NCBI RefSeq assembly: GCF_019655855.1
Contig: NZ_BPFX01000032.1
Span: 1-31,720 of the forward strand
Direction: 5' to 3'
Length of the DNA stretch: 31,720 nucleotides
Origin: Pseudomonas paralcaligenes
GTDB lineage: Bacteria; Pseudomonadota; Gammaproteobacteria; Pseudomonadales; Pseudomonadaceae
A program made the position numbers and the translations under genes. Every line of letters starts with the position of its first letter. Within the stretch, counting starts at the first letter, position 1. Below the pieces are notes generated by a model. That model had not been told where the DNA came from. It ran no database searches and saw only the letters and a list, made by a program, of their open reading frames with translations. Shown here piece after piece: positions 20,221 to 29,235 of the stretch.

Positions 20221-20961
20221 ATGCCGACCATCAAGCACCACAAGCTGGTCGCCACGCTGCCCGGCGTGCTGGAGGCAAACTCCATCTACTTTGTCCGTGC
20301 CGCCGGCGGCGTCGACATCTACACCACGAACAGCACGGGAACGATCGTCGCCCACCGGCACAACCAGGGCGAGGCCCGGGTGTGGGAGGGTGCCGCCGAC
20401 TACAACGCAATGACCGTTCCGGGTAAGTGGCTGGTCACCGGGGCCATGGCGAATGGTCCAGCTGAGTACGCCACCCCCGGAGCGATAGTCGAGGTCGACG
20501 TGCTGGACAGCGGCCGGATCGAGCAGAAGCTGGCGGTGATCTTTCACAACATCACGCTGTTTCGGATGTTGATCACCTGGGACGCAGCGCCGTTTTGGGC
20601 AGGGTGGCAGACCTACGTCACGGTTGACGCATGGACCCCCATCACATCGCTGCTCAACGGCTGGACGGTCCTCTCCGGGTTCAACAGCAGGTTCCGCATC
20701 CTGGGCGGAAGTCTCCAGCTGCAGCTCTACGCAACGATAGGAACGAAGACCGCCGGCACGGTGTTCTGGAATCTCCCCTCCCTGTATCGCCCACCGTCGA
20801 TCTACCCGTTCAACGCCCGCGGCGATGTGTCGGCGTCGGCCGGCCAGTGGAACACTAACATCGGCGGGCTGATCGACACGAACGGCGACGCGAAGCTGGG
20901 GGCGGCGGTTGGCGGCACGACCCTCCGTTTCGGGTTGGACGTATTCATTCCCCTGGGGTGA
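20221..20961 (+). CDS. Tail fibre / receptor-binding-type protein, module B
   Basis: 246 residues. The N-terminal 45 residues (IKHHKLVATLPGVLEANSIYF...IYTTNSTG) repeat the module of the preceding gene. The remaining 200 residues are aromatic-rich beta structure (WDAAPFWAGWQTYVTVDAWTP) with no repeat of the first protein, consistent with a receptor-binding head. The next small gene resembles a fibre-assembly protein. A host-recognition role is inferred. Confidence 0.65.
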   Translation: MPTIKHHKLVATLPGVLEANSIYFVRAAGGVDIYTTNSTGTIVAHRHNQGEARVWEGAADYNAMTVPGKWLVTGAMANGPAEYATPGAIVEVDVLDSGRIEQKLAVIFHNITLFRMLITWDAAPFWAGWQTYVTVDAWTPITSLLNGWTVLSGFNSRFRILGGSLQLQLYATIGTKTAGTVFWNLPSLYRPPSIYPFNARGDVSASAGQWNTNIGGLIDTNGDAKLGAAVGGTTLRFGLDVFIPLG

Positions 20962-20964
20962 CTC

Positions 20965-21456
20965 ATGATCAAGTACCTGATTGACGAGGATGGCCTGTAC
21001 CTCGGGAACGCCATCTATCCCGAGCCTGGCCAGCGGTGGGTCGCCACCGGCTGGGACGGTCCGGTTTACGACCCGGCCTACCTGGGAGGCCAGGTCGACG
21101 CCGATACCGGCGAAGTCAGCGGCGGTGCCTGGGTCAGCACCGGCGCTCCGCCGGCGCTCGCAGAGATCGAGGCCGAGCGGCTGACCGCGGTGCTGAACGG
21201 CCACCTCGATGCCGTCGCTGGCGAGCGCCGCTACGACAACCGTTTCACCTGTGCCCTGCGCGCTGGCTTCGAGGGACCGTTCCAGGCCGAGGGCGAGGTG
21301 TTCGCGGCGTGGATGGACGCCTGCAATCTCACCGCGTATCAGGTCATGGCCGAGTGTCGCGCCGGCCTGCGCCAGATCCCGAGTGACGCCGAGCTGATTG
21401 CCGAACTGCCGGTGATCAACTGGCCGCCGAGCCCCATCCCGGAGGGCGCCGTATGA
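20965..21456 (+). CDS. Tail-fibre assembly-like protein
   Basis: 163 residues, ATG at 20965 with GGGGTG upstream. The N-terminal part is a short Tyr/Trp-rich beta segment (YLIDEDGLYLGNAIYPEPGQRWV). The C-terminal half is helical (RLTAVLNGHLDAVAGERRYDN...FAAWMDACN), a pattern of proteins that follow fibre genes and contain a DUF4376-like fold or chaperone role. The stop overlaps the next start. The exact family is not certain. Confidence 0.55.
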   Translation: MIKYLIDEDGLYLGNAIYPEPGQRWVATGWDGPVYDPAYLGGQVDADTGEVSGGAWVSTGAPPALAEIEAERLTAVLNGHLDAVAGERRYDNRFTCALRAGFEGPFQAEGEVFAAWMDACNLTAYQVMAECRAGLRQIPSDAELIAELPVINWPPSPIPEGAV

Positions 21457-21938
21457 GTGTTCAACTCGCGCTGTACAAGGGACACGGTGACATCGGGAAC
21501 GCGATGATCCGCTGGTGGACGCAATCGATCTACTCGCACACGGAACTGGTGGTCGACGGCTACTGCTACAGCAGTTCGGTCATGGACAAGGGAGTGCGGA
21601 AGAAGCGAGTAGGGCTGGGCGACGGCGAGATAAGCCTCGCCCCGGACAAGTGGGACCTGATCGATCTGCCCTGGGCTGATCCGGTGCGGATCGTCGAGTT
21701 CTTCCGCGCCACCGATCACTACCGATACGGCTGGCCAGCGCTGCTGGCCAGTCAGATCTTCAACCGGAACATGCAGATGCCTGAACTGGCGTTCTGCAGC
21801 GAGTGGGATGCGGCCGCGCTCGGCTTGCCGTGCCCCGCCAGCTACAGCCCGGCCATGCTGGGTGCCACATGCAGGTGGCTGAACGAACCTACGTTCGTCG
21901 CCGGCTTCCTGGCTCGACTCCCCCTCGCGCCAGCCTGA
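21453..21938 (+). CDS. Permuted NlpC/P60-like (papain-fold) protein
   Basis: 161 residues. IYSHTELVV (His29, Glu31) comes before AFCSEW (Cys115), so the histidine precedes the cysteine, as in circularly permuted NlpC/P60 (YiiX/G6-like) proteins. Canonical enzymes have Cys first. Such folds cut amide or ester bonds in peptidoglycan or lipids. It lies in the tail block and not beside a holin, so a virion-associated cell-wall or assembly role is more likely than a classic endolysin (inference). Its stop is followed at once by late element copy 3. Confidence 0.7.
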   Translation: MSVQLALYKGHGDIGNAMIRWWTQSIYSHTELVVDGYCYSSSVMDKGVRKKRVGLGDGEISLAPDKWDLIDLPWADPVRIVEFFRATDHYRYGWPALLASQIFNRNMQMPELAFCSEWDAAALGLPCPASYSPAMLGATCRWLNEPTFVAGFLARLPLAPA

Positions 21939-22011
21939 CCCCCTGTAGGGTTCGCTCCACCGTATACCCCCGCCATAGCCTGCACCCCAATCAATCACGG
22001 GTGCTGCAGGC
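21939..22011 (+). promoter_or_regulatory. Late element, copy 3, and downstream hairpin
   Basis: CCCCCTGTAGGGTTCG (21939-21954) starts directly after the stop codon at 21936-21938. ACCCCCGCCA lies 15 bases on. Then GCCTGCA (21978-21984) and TGCAGGC (22005-22011) form a 7 bp stem with an inner CCC/GGG extension, ending on the base before the next ATG. This is the same order (element, hairpin, start) as copy 1. Confidence 0.6.
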
Positions 22012-23205
22012 ATGGCAGAGCGGGTAGAGCAGGCGAGCTGGGCGGGAGGGATCAACAATCTCACCCGCGGCGAGCGCGTGCCTGATGGCTGTGTGCGGGA
22101 CGCCCTGAACGTGACGCCTACAAACGGCGGCACGTTCGCGCTGCGCCCTGGCGTCGAGCGCCTTGCCGAGGGCGAGCGAATCAGGGGCATGCTGTCCCTG
22201 GGCCGCGACCTGATTTACGCCGACGGCGCGCGACTGATGCGCCTGGACACGTCAACCGGCGCCGAATCCCAGCTCGCCACCATCCCGCCCGTAGGCGCCT
22301 TTACCGGCGCGACGCTCAACAGCGAGATTTTCATCTCCACCGAGACCAGCTGCCTGCGCTACCGCGACGGTGCGGTGCGCGAGTGGGGCGTTCCAGAAGC
22401 CCGCTTCAACGTCGAGGCGGTCGGCGGCAGCCTGCCGGCCGGCCGGTACCAGGTGGCCGCGGTCAACGTGAACGCCCAGGGCGAAGAGAGCGGGGTGCTG
22501 TCGCCAGCCATCATCGACCTGGGCGGCCAGCAGAACCTGGTGATCACCTGCACCCCTGCGCCCGGGCACCACGTTCGCGTGTATGCCTCGGTGGCCAACG
22601 GCGAAACACTCTATCTGCAGGGCGAGCTGCCGGGCGCCGCGCAGCTGTATAGCGTCCGAGACGACACGGCCAGGCTGCAGGGCGTCGGCGAGCTGCCACC
22701 TGTGCCGTGCCAGTTCATTGCCCAGGTCGCGGGCACGCTGGCGTGCGCCAGCGGCAAGCTTCTGTGGCTCACGCAGCCCCTGAGACCGCACGTCCGTAGC
22801 GCCCTGGGGCGCTTCTTCCAGTACTCGAAACCAGTCGGTGTCCTGCTCAAGGTCGGTCAGTCGCTGTTCGTGTCCGCCGACAAGACCTACTTCGTCAGCG
22901 GCATCGAGGACCCCAAGCCGAGCCAGCGCGAGGCGCTGCCGTACCCGGCGATCACCGGTACCGGCGTGCTGCTGAGCGATGGCCGCGCCGCATGGATGAC
23001 TCAGTACGGCCTGGCCGTCGGCGCCGAGGACGGCAGTGTGGCGCTGCTCAGCAAAGAGCGGTTCGCCCCATCGTGCGGCACCTTCGGGTCGAGCGGTCAG
23101 CTCGACCACGACGGAAACCAGATTGTTGTCACCGCGATGCGCGGCCCGAGGGAAGCATCGGGCCTCGTCGCCCGCGACTATTACGAAGTGGAGATCGTGC
23201 CGTGA
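22012..23205 (+). CDS. P22 gp10-like tail/DNA-stabilisation protein
   Basis: 397 residues. The start RVEQASWAGGINNLTRGERV and the phrase RDALNVTPTNGGTFALRPG match the beginning of phage proteins that form the tail hub and retain packaged DNA (P22 gp10 type). The rest is a chain of beta blades (ISTETSCLRYRDG, YQVAAVNVNAQGEESG with a fibronectin-like turn, KTYFVSGIE, VALLSKERFAP), probably a beta-propeller. The ATG at 22012 sits at the foot of a hairpin without a good ribosome site. The stop overlaps the next GTG. Confidence 0.7.
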   Translation: MAERVEQASWAGGINNLTRGERVPDGCVRDALNVTPTNGGTFALRPGVERLAEGERIRGMLSLGRDLIYADGARLMRLDTSTGAESQLATIPPVGAFTGATLNSEIFISTETSCLRYRDGAVREWGVPEARFNVEAVGGSLPAGRYQVAAVNVNAQGEESGVLSPAIIDLGGQQNLVITCTPAPGHHVRVYASVANGETLYLQGELPGAAQLYSVRDDTARLQGVGELPPVPCQFIAQVAGTLACASGKLLWLTQPLRPHVRSALGRFFQYSKPVGVLLKVGQSLFVSADKTYFVSGIEDPKPSQREALPYPAITGTGVLLSDGRAAWMTQYGLAVGAEDGSVALLSKERFAPSCGTFGSSGQLDHDGNQIVVTAMRGPREASGLVARDYYEVEIVP

Positions 23206-23696
23206 ACGCGAGCCTTGAGAAGTGGGGGTTCGTGTGGACCCCCGAAATCGTCCTGCCGTCCGGTGAGTTGATCGTCAGCGAGCCTGTGCACAACAAGATC
23301 CCAGGCCAGGGCATTGATCACCTGGCCGGGCTGCTGCTGGGCACGTCCGCGCTGATCGGGAACTGGTACATCGGCCTCGTCGAGCAGAACTACGTCCCGA
23401 CTGACTCGTCGGTGGCGGCTGACCTGCCGGCCATCGAGTGCCAGGCGTACACCGCAGCGCAGCGCCTACTGTGGGCGCCGGAATCTTCGGGCGGAGTGAT
23501 CGACAACATCAATGACCGCGCCGAGTTCGAGATGACAGCCGACAAACGCATCTACGCGGCCTTCCTGGTCGCTGCAGCAGCGAAGGGTTCCGGCACCGGG
23601 CCGCTGTTCTCCATAGCGCGATTCCCATCCCCCTACGACGTCACCGCCGGCAGCACCATGCGCCTGCGCGTGGCCACCGTGCTTGTTTCGAACTGA
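23202..23696 (+). CDS. Hypothetical tail protein
   Basis: 164 residues from GTG at 23202, overlapping the previous stop, with GGAG upstream. It begins with a beta element (WGFVWTPEIVLPSGELIVSEPVHNKIP) and a hydrophobic helix (GIDHLAGLLLGTSALIGNWYIGLV). That is followed by a phage tail phrase (YVPTDSSVAADLP), also seen in short tail-fibre domain proteins. The stretch IYAAFLVAAAAKGSGTGPLFSIARF fits small structural proteins shared by many podoviruses. Exact role unknown. Confidence 0.6.
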   Translation: MNASLEKWGFVWTPEIVLPSGELIVSEPVHNKIPGQGIDHLAGLLLGTSALIGNWYIGLVEQNYVPTDSSVAADLPAIECQAYTAAQRLLWAPESSGGVIDNINDRAEFEMTADKRIYAAFLVAAAAKGSGTGPLFSIARFPSPYDVTAGSTMRLRVATVLVSN

Positions 23697-23704
23697 GGTG
23701 ACCC

Positions 23705-24127
23705 ATGTCGAACACTGCTCACTCCAGCGCTGAAGTCATCAAGCTCCTCTTCACCACGGAAACGCTCGAGCCTCGCCCTACTGAATGGTACGTGGCGGCG
23801 CACACGGGCGATCCAGGTATCGAGGCGGCTGACAACGAGGTTTCGACGGGCAGCGACGCGAACTACGAGCGCCAGACCATCGAGTTCGAGTTGTCGGAGG
23901 CATCCGGCATCACCAGCGCGATGAACAACGCCGAGATCGTATTCCCCGTCTCGGCAGCGGCCGGCAATTACACAGTCCGGGCGGTCTCCATCCACACCGC
24001 GATCACCGGAGGCATTGCCCTGGCCGTTCTGCCCCTGGATCCGCCGAGGGTGATTGAGCCGGGCGGTATCCCGCTGCGGTTCCCGATCAACGAGGTCATC
24101 ATCGAGGGCTACAGCAGTGACGACTAA
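23705..24127 (+). CDS. Phage tail protein, short beta-type
   Basis: 140 residues, ATG at 23705 with GAGGTG upstream. The phrase WYVAAHTGDPG...NEVSTGSDANYERQTIEF (about residues 28-60) is the signature of a widespread phage tail-fibre associated family. Strands and loops follow, ending in FPINEVIIEG. It overlaps the next gene by 11 bases. Similar proteins are usually part of the tail tip. Confidence 0.65.
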   Translation: MSNTAHSSAEVIKLLFTTETLEPRPTEWYVAAHTGDPGIEAADNEVSTGSDANYERQTIEFELSEASGITSAMNNAEIVFPVSAAAGNYTVRAVSIHTAITGGIALAVLPLDPPRVIEPGGIPLRFPINEVIIEGYSSDD

Positions 24128-24566
24128 AATCTCTACCGGCCTGGCGAACTACCTGCTTGGCGTAGGCAGCGTGCGCCATGCCCTGGCCAACAGCGTGCTG
24201 CGCGTCTACTCCGGCGACACCCAACCGACCACCGCCGACTCGGCCGTCCCTGGCGGCGCCGTTCTGCTGGCTGAGTTCACGGTCGACGGTGAGGGTGACG
24301 GCCTGAATCTGGCGTCCACCGCGACCGGCGGGGTGATCTCGAAGAATCCGGACGAAGCATGGCGGGCCACGGCCCTGGCCAACGGCGTCGCGACCTGGTT
24401 CCGCTGGTGCCTGCCGAACGACACGGGTGTCGCAAGTTCGACGGCTGTGCGGATTCAAGGCTCGGTCAACACCGCCGGCGCCGAACTCAACTTCTCGTCT
24501 GTCAACTTCACCGTCGGCGCGATCCAGAAGGTGGACTACTTCGCCGTGGCGATGCCCGCCAGCTGA
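24117..24566 (+). CDS. Hypothetical tail protein
   Basis: 149 residues. GTG at 24117 was chosen because the frame has GAGG eight bases upstream and the protein overlaps the previous gene only slightly. ISTGLANYLLGVGSVRHALANSVLRVYSGDTQPTTAD at the start and the beta-rich rest resemble the preceding gene's class of short tail proteins. It has no enzyme motif and a virion role is likely. Confidence 0.6.
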   Translation: MTTKISTGLANYLLGVGSVRHALANSVLRVYSGDTQPTTADSAVPGGAVLLAEFTVDGEGDGLNLASTATGGVISKNPDEAWRATALANGVATWFRWCLPNDTGVASSTAVRIQGSVNTAGAELNFSSVNFTVGAIQKVDYFAVAMPAS

Positions 24567-24577
24567 GGTGAGCCACA

Positions 24578-26491
24578 ATGGCCAATCGGCTGACGAAAGA
24601 TCCCAGGTTCTTCTACGACCCGGGCCAGTCTGCGCTGGACGCATACCCGGAAAGCCGGGAGGTGGTGCTGTACGAGCCCGTGTATCGTTCAGTGCAGACC
24701 TCGTTCGGCTGGTTCGCCACGTCAAACGATGACGTGATCCGGGCCAAAATCAGTTACTACACCGCTCGCGGCGGTACCGTCACCCACATCAAGCCCTACC
24801 CGTACAAGCAGGGTGGGGTCTGGCGCAGCCACCCCTACGGCGCCTACGTGTTCTGGCATCCCGCCGCGCCGGCGCGGCCATTCATTCCGCCAACGGTGCG
24901 TGTTGACACCCTGGCAGGCTGGAACGCCAAGGGTGACAGCCTGTTTACGAGCTCGGGCGACTTCGCGTTCCTGTTCGACCACGCGCGGTACCCGACAGCG
25001 CTGCTGGTAGGGATCACCGACGACTTCACCCGCAGCACGCTGCCAACCTCTGTTGCCGCTGGGGTGATGCTGACCGATACCGATGTGCTGGTGATGGCCA
25101 GTGGGGCGGTGGTGGCCGAGGCCCCGTATGCTCCCAAGGACAAGGCGCGCATCTCGATAGCGCGCATCGGCGAGCAGGTGGTCATCAACGTCGGCGGCTG
25201 GGCTCACACGGTCGATGCCGGGTTGCAGGGGCGTGTACACGTCCGAGCGCTGCTGTACAACGCCGGCGATTTTGCCGACAACCCCATGATCACCTTCCCG
25301 GTTGAGGGCGGCGCCGCGGGCCGTGTGGGCTTTCAGCATGCTGTCCCTGACTTCGCCCGCGCTCGCGGCAACCTGGGCTTCAGGGGGAAGCGGCTCAAGT
25401 CCAAGGGGCGTGTCGGGTTTCGCTGTCCGCCAGTGGCATATCCGGGCAGGGCAACCGCTCGGGTCGGGTTCCGTGCGTATCTCGCGGAGCCTGGCGGTGT
25501 GGGTGCGGTCACCCTGCCCGGGCTCACTGTGTTTGCCAGCGACGCCCCGACAGGCGCCGGCCGCCTCACGCTGCCCGCTCTGTCGGCCGATGGCTACTGC
25601 GGATTCTACGTTGCCACGGGTGGGCAGGGGGCTGCGGGCATCGCGCCGCCTACTGTGTCCGCCATGGTGCTGACGGGGGAGGTGGGCGCGGGCAGCATGC
25701 TGCTGCCGGCGCTGCGCTGCATCGGCGCCGACTATCCCTACGGCCAGGGGGTAGTCACGCTTCCTTCATTCTTCGTCTACTCGTCCGGTGAAGATGCCGC
25801 CGGCGAGCTTGATCGAGCGGAGATGGTCACTGCCGTTGTCGTCGACGGTCAGATGGACCCGTCCCTGGTGTTCTTCGCTTCAATCCGCGAAGAGCTTGGC
25901 GTCGCCGTGCAGATGGACCTGTCCGCGCTGTTCTCGGCCGACATGATCGACAGCCTCAGCATCATCGACAACGCCAGCCTGGCGGTGACCATCGATGCGA
26001 TCCTGCGCGAGCAGCTGACGGTCAGCGATTCGCTGGAAAGCATGCAGCGCGCGGCGATCCAGTACGCCACCAACCTGCTCACCGGAGCGGTGACCCGATA
26101 CGAAGGCTGGGACTTTCACAGCTTCGCAACCGTGGGCTCTGGCACCTACGCCGCCGACGAACGCGGGGTCTACCGGATCACGAACGCCACCGACCCAATC
26201 TCGGCGGCAATCGAGTTCGGCGCCATCGGCGCGGGCCTGGGTAACGGCAAGCGGCTGGAGGCGGTGTACCTCGGCCTGAGCACCGACGGCGCCGTCTATG
26301 TGCGTGTGCAGGGTGACGACGGCCGCGAGCAGTCCTACAGGGCGGTTGACCGCGGAGGCATGCTGCGGGCGAAGACAGCCAAGGGCGTGAAGGCGCGGCA
26401 CTGGACCACGCGGCTGGAGATCGTCGATGCCACTGAGCTGGAGCTTGACCGGATCGAATGGTTGATGCCGATCAGCGCGAGGCGCGTGTAA
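24578..26491 (+). CDS. Large tail protein with internal repeats
   Basis: 637 residues. Residues 1-245 are a mixed globular domain of unknown family (KPYPYKQGGVWRSHPYGAYVFWH). At 248-299 a short motif GRVGFR-like occurs four times (248, 264, 277, 294). At 308-400 a second motif, x-LP-x-L flanked by Gly/Ala turns, recurs near 311, 330, 355, 374 and 393, about every 19-25 residues. The C-terminal ~240 residues have helices (LDRAEMVTAVVVDGQMDPSLVFF...DSLESMQRAA) and a beta end. The repeats look like a beta-solenoid or collagen-like extended rod, as in tail tips. The stop overlaps the next start (TAATG). Confidence 0.6.
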   Translation: MANRLTKDPRFFYDPGQSALDAYPESREVVLYEPVYRSVQTSFGWFATSNDDVIRAKISYYTARGGTVTHIKPYPYKQGGVWRSHPYGAYVFWHPAAPARPFIPPTVRVDTLAGWNAKGDSLFTSSGDFAFLFDHARYPTALLVGITDDFTRSTLPTSVAAGVMLTDTDVLVMASGAVVAEAPYAPKDKARISIARIGEQVVINVGGWAHTVDAGLQGRVHVRALLYNAGDFADNPMITFPVEGGAAGRVGFQHAVPDFARARGNLGFRGKRLKSKGRVGFRCPPVAYPGRATARVGFRAYLAEPGGVGAVTLPGLTVFASDAPTGAGRLTLPALSADGYCGFYVATGGQGAAGIAPPTVSAMVLTGEVGAGSMLLPALRCIGADYPYGQGVVTLPSFFVYSSGEDAAGELDRAEMVTAVVVDGQMDPSLVFFASIREELGVAVQMDLSALFSADMIDSLSIIDNASLAVTIDAILREQLTVSDSLESMQRAAIQYATNLLTGAVTRYEGWDFHSFATVGSGTYAADERGVYRITNATDPISAAIEFGAIGAGLGNGKRLEAVYLGLSTDGAVYVRVQGDDGREQSYRAVDRGGMLRAKTAKGVKARHWTTRLEIVDATELELDRIEWLMPISARRV

Positions 26492-29235
26492 TGCGCCAGG
26501 TCCTTGTGCGCTTCGCCGGCGTCGTCGTGCCGGACGTGCGTCGGCGCGCCCAGGTTTTCGGCCAGCGCGTGCGCCCGCGGCAATCGAGGACGACGGTCTA
26601 TCGGGGGTTCATCATCGTCGCGAAGGGCCAGGTAGATCGGGTCATCGTGAACGTGGTCGAGCTGCCGCCGTCCATCGAGGGCGTGCCGCAGCACATCGTC
26701 GGCGTCGACGCCGGCGCCATCGGCCTGGGCTACACCAACCGGCTGGAACTGATGCAGCCCAAGCCCAGGGAGTCCCAATCCACCGGCTACTGGGCCAGCG
26801 CCCGGTACTACTCGGCATCCTACGAGGATGAGCAGTACGCGGACACGGACCTGCTGATCCCGCTCTCTACCGAGTTCGTCGAGCTGTACACCGCCGGCGA
26901 CATTCGCATGACGAGCGATGAGCGGACGGTGTTCTGCGCGACCGTGTGCAAGAACCAGCTCACCCGGGGCACGGAAAGCGCCTGGATAGTCGAGCACTCC
27001 CTACCGTGGCGGGCGTCGACGGTGGCCAATGAGGATTCGCTGCGGATCTTCATTCGAGGCACCCGGGTGGGGGATGTCCGCATTGGCCTGACGAGCCGCT
27101 ACCTGTCGTCCCTGTACGGCGGCCCAGTGCGGTTCGCGGGCCTGCCCAACCGCCTCCGGCAGTTCGATACGCCGTCGAGCGCGGCACCTGGCGGCGGCCC
27201 GTTCTACTACGCCGGCAAGCCTACGCCGCCGCCCCTCTGGATGCGGTACCGGGAGGGGGACGGCTACGTCACCGAGAATCCGCGCCCGTTCCGCTACACC
27301 TGCGAGGCGCCGGGCGCCAGGCCTCAGCACTGCTTCCCTGCTGCCGATCGCGTCGGCGGCGTGTCTGTCGTCGCATTCCCCTGCGTTTCCACCCCGGACG
27401 GGTTCGACATTCTGGACCTGGAGGGCACCGACCTGTACGCCCGTGATGACCCGGGCGAGCCGGAGGCGCACAACCGCGGCAACATTTCGGCTTCCTCGCT
27501 TGCATGGGGGCACAACGGCGCGCAGCGCGGCTCCGACTGGCCGGTACTGGGCTACAGCGGCTTCGCCTGGGACGCAATCGGCTTCGGCTCGCCGATGCTG
27601 TGTGTCCTGGGCATCCTGCATGCAGACCCGCTGACCGAGGGCGAGGTCTCCGGCTGGGTGCCGGCGGGCACCGAGTACGTGCCCCTGATCAGTTGGCAGG
27701 CCGCGCCGCGGTTCAGGGCCGGCGAGCGATGCGTGAACGCCACCAGGCTCCGCGCGACGCAGATCGACGGTGGCAACTGGCAGATCGAGTACGAGCTGCT
27801 GACTGATCGAGTGGTTGCAGATGCGACCCTGTTCCCGGGCATCAAGGGCTCCGTGTTCCTCGAGCTGCAGGACCTGCCCGCCTGGATACAGCCCGGCCTG
27901 CTCCGCGAGGCCCACCAGCAACTGGACCAGACGGAGCGGCCCGAGAACATCGACCGGGTGAATCCCCTGCAGGTGGTGGTGCACAGCGACCAGCGGCTGA
28001 GCTGCGTGTTCGGAGACCCCAAGATCACCATCGTGGATGGAGTCGCGGAGGTGCTGTTCTCGGTGAAGTCCCGCGACTTCTCGCTGGTCAGCCCGGTCAC
28101 TCCACGGCCCGACGACGATCCGCAGCTGGCATTCGTGTGCCAGACCAAGGTGGCGCTCGTCTCCGCGCGGTACTCGGTCAGCGAGGAGGGCGAGGTGGCG
28201 CCAGTGGGCAGCCCCGAGCTGTGGTTCCAGGACCTGATCGGCCCGGTCCGCTCTGATCTCATGCCGGCCGGCGCGGACCCGGACACCGCCCGCATCCCGT
28301 GCGTGATCTGGTCGGGCGTCATGGATGGGCAGCGCGTCTACCTGTGCCGGGCAGTGCGCTATGTGCGTGACGAGTACCTGGGCAGCATGGAGCAAGTCGA
28401 GCGCGGCCGAAACTTCAGCAGGGAAGAGCTGGATGCGCTCGGCTGGCCCAATCTCCCGCCGACGCGCTATGCCAAATCCCACTTCGAGGAAAGCGCGACC
28501 TACCGCCCCATGGTCGACAAGGTGGAGCTGGAGGAGCTGTGGGTGGTCGTCGATGGGCAGCGGACGATAGTGTCGCTGCCGGACGGCGGGCTGCTGTACC
28601 CGGCCTTGTTCGAGGGCCTGAACGCCTACTACTTCGGCTCTAACCGCCGCGCAAGGTGCGGCTACTACGGGCCGGAGAAAGAAATCTGGCTGACGACCGC
28701 CGCCGAGGAGAGCGACCCCGCCATGCACGCCGCCCTGGGCCGGATGCACGAAGAGCCTGTGGGGTTCGGCGCGGTGATCAACACGGTGGCGCGGATCAGC
28801 GAAACCGACGTGATCGTGCTGCTGCATCCGCCCTACGCCGGCGCGGTATTCGCCTTCATGCGCCTGAACTGCCTGACCGGCGCTCATGAGGTGGTCTCCT
28901 CGGTCACGCCCGGGGCTGACCTCACGACCTACACGCTGCAGTCCCTGTCCTGCTACCAGTGGGAAATAACCAGTGACGATGAGGTCGTGCAGGACGCCTG
29001 CCTCATGTGGCGGTCCGGCAGGGCGTCGCAGTCGCAGGTGCACTTCAGCGTGGACGGTGCGCGGTCCTGGGCCGGCAACGTCGCGCGAGCCGGCAAGGGA
29101 CCGAACACCCTGACCGGGCAATTCGGCATGGGCGCGTTCAACGACGTCGGTGTTGCTGGCCTGGGCCTCTACGTCGAGGGCGCGTCCATTCAGGACCAGG
29201 TGTCACCACTTTTCAACTGGAGCCGTGATGAGTAA
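26491..29235 (+). CDS. Very large tail protein of unknown family
   Basis: 914 residues from ATG at 26491, which shares a base with the previous stop; GAGG lies 6 bases upstream. Beta-strand-rich throughout with many Trp/Tyr. Segments such as VYRGFIIVAKGQVDRVIVNVV, YTNRLELMQP and QIEYELLTDRVV suggest a multidomain fibre, baseplate-like or tail-tip structure. Cysteines occur in several places. No hydrolase, lyase or deacylase motif is recognisable. Its size and place among tail genes indicate a structural or host-contact protein. Confidence 0.6.
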   Translation: MRQVLVRFAGVVVPDVRRRAQVFGQRVRPRQSRTTVYRGFIIVAKGQVDRVIVNVVELPPSIEGVPQHIVGVDAGAIGLGYTNRLELMQPKPRESQSTGYWASARYYSASYEDEQYADTDLLIPLSTEFVELYTAGDIRMTSDERTVFCATVCKNQLTRGTESAWIVEHSLPWRASTVANEDSLRIFIRGTRVGDVRIGLTSRYLSSLYGGPVRFAGLPNRLRQFDTPSSAAPGGGPFYYAGKPTPPPLWMRYREGDGYVTENPRPFRYTCEAPGARPQHCFPAADRVGGVSVVAFPCVSTPDGFDILDLEGTDLYARDDPGEPEAHNRGNISASSLAWGHNGAQRGSDWPVLGYSGFAWDAIGFGSPMLCVLGILHADPLTEGEVSGWVPAGTEYVPLISWQAAPRFRAGERCVNATRLRATQIDGGNWQIEYELLTDRVVADATLFPGIKGSVFLELQDLPAWIQPGLLREAHQQLDQTERPENIDRVNPLQVVVHSDQRLSCVFGDPKITIVDGVAEVLFSVKSRDFSLVSPVTPRPDDDPQLAFVCQTKVALVSARYSVSEEGEVAPVGSPELWFQDLIGPVRSDLMPAGADPDTARIPCVIWSGVMDGQRVYLCRAVRYVRDEYLGSMEQVERGRNFSREELDALGWPNLPPTRYAKSHFEESATYRPMVDKVELEELWVVVDGQRTIVSLPDGGLLYPALFEGLNAYYFGSNRRARCGYYGPEKEIWLTTAAEESDPAMHAALGRMHEEPVGFGAVINTVARISETDVIVLLHPPYAGAVFAFMRLNCLTGAHEVVSSVTPGADLTTYTLQSLSCYQWEITSDDEVVQDACLMWRSGRASQSQVHFSVDGARSWAGNVARAGKGPNTLTGQFGMGAFNDVGVAGLGLYVEGASIQDQVSPLFNWSRDE

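Noticed and set aside
21453..21938. Endolysin of the phage
   Set aside because: The catalytic order is permuted, it lies among tail genes, and no holin or spanin is adjacent, so a lysis role is not supported.
27001..29121. 706-codon open frame on the minus strand opposite the large tail gene
   Set aside because: Same shadow effect; His/Arg/Gln-rich composition typical of antisense of GC-rich genes.
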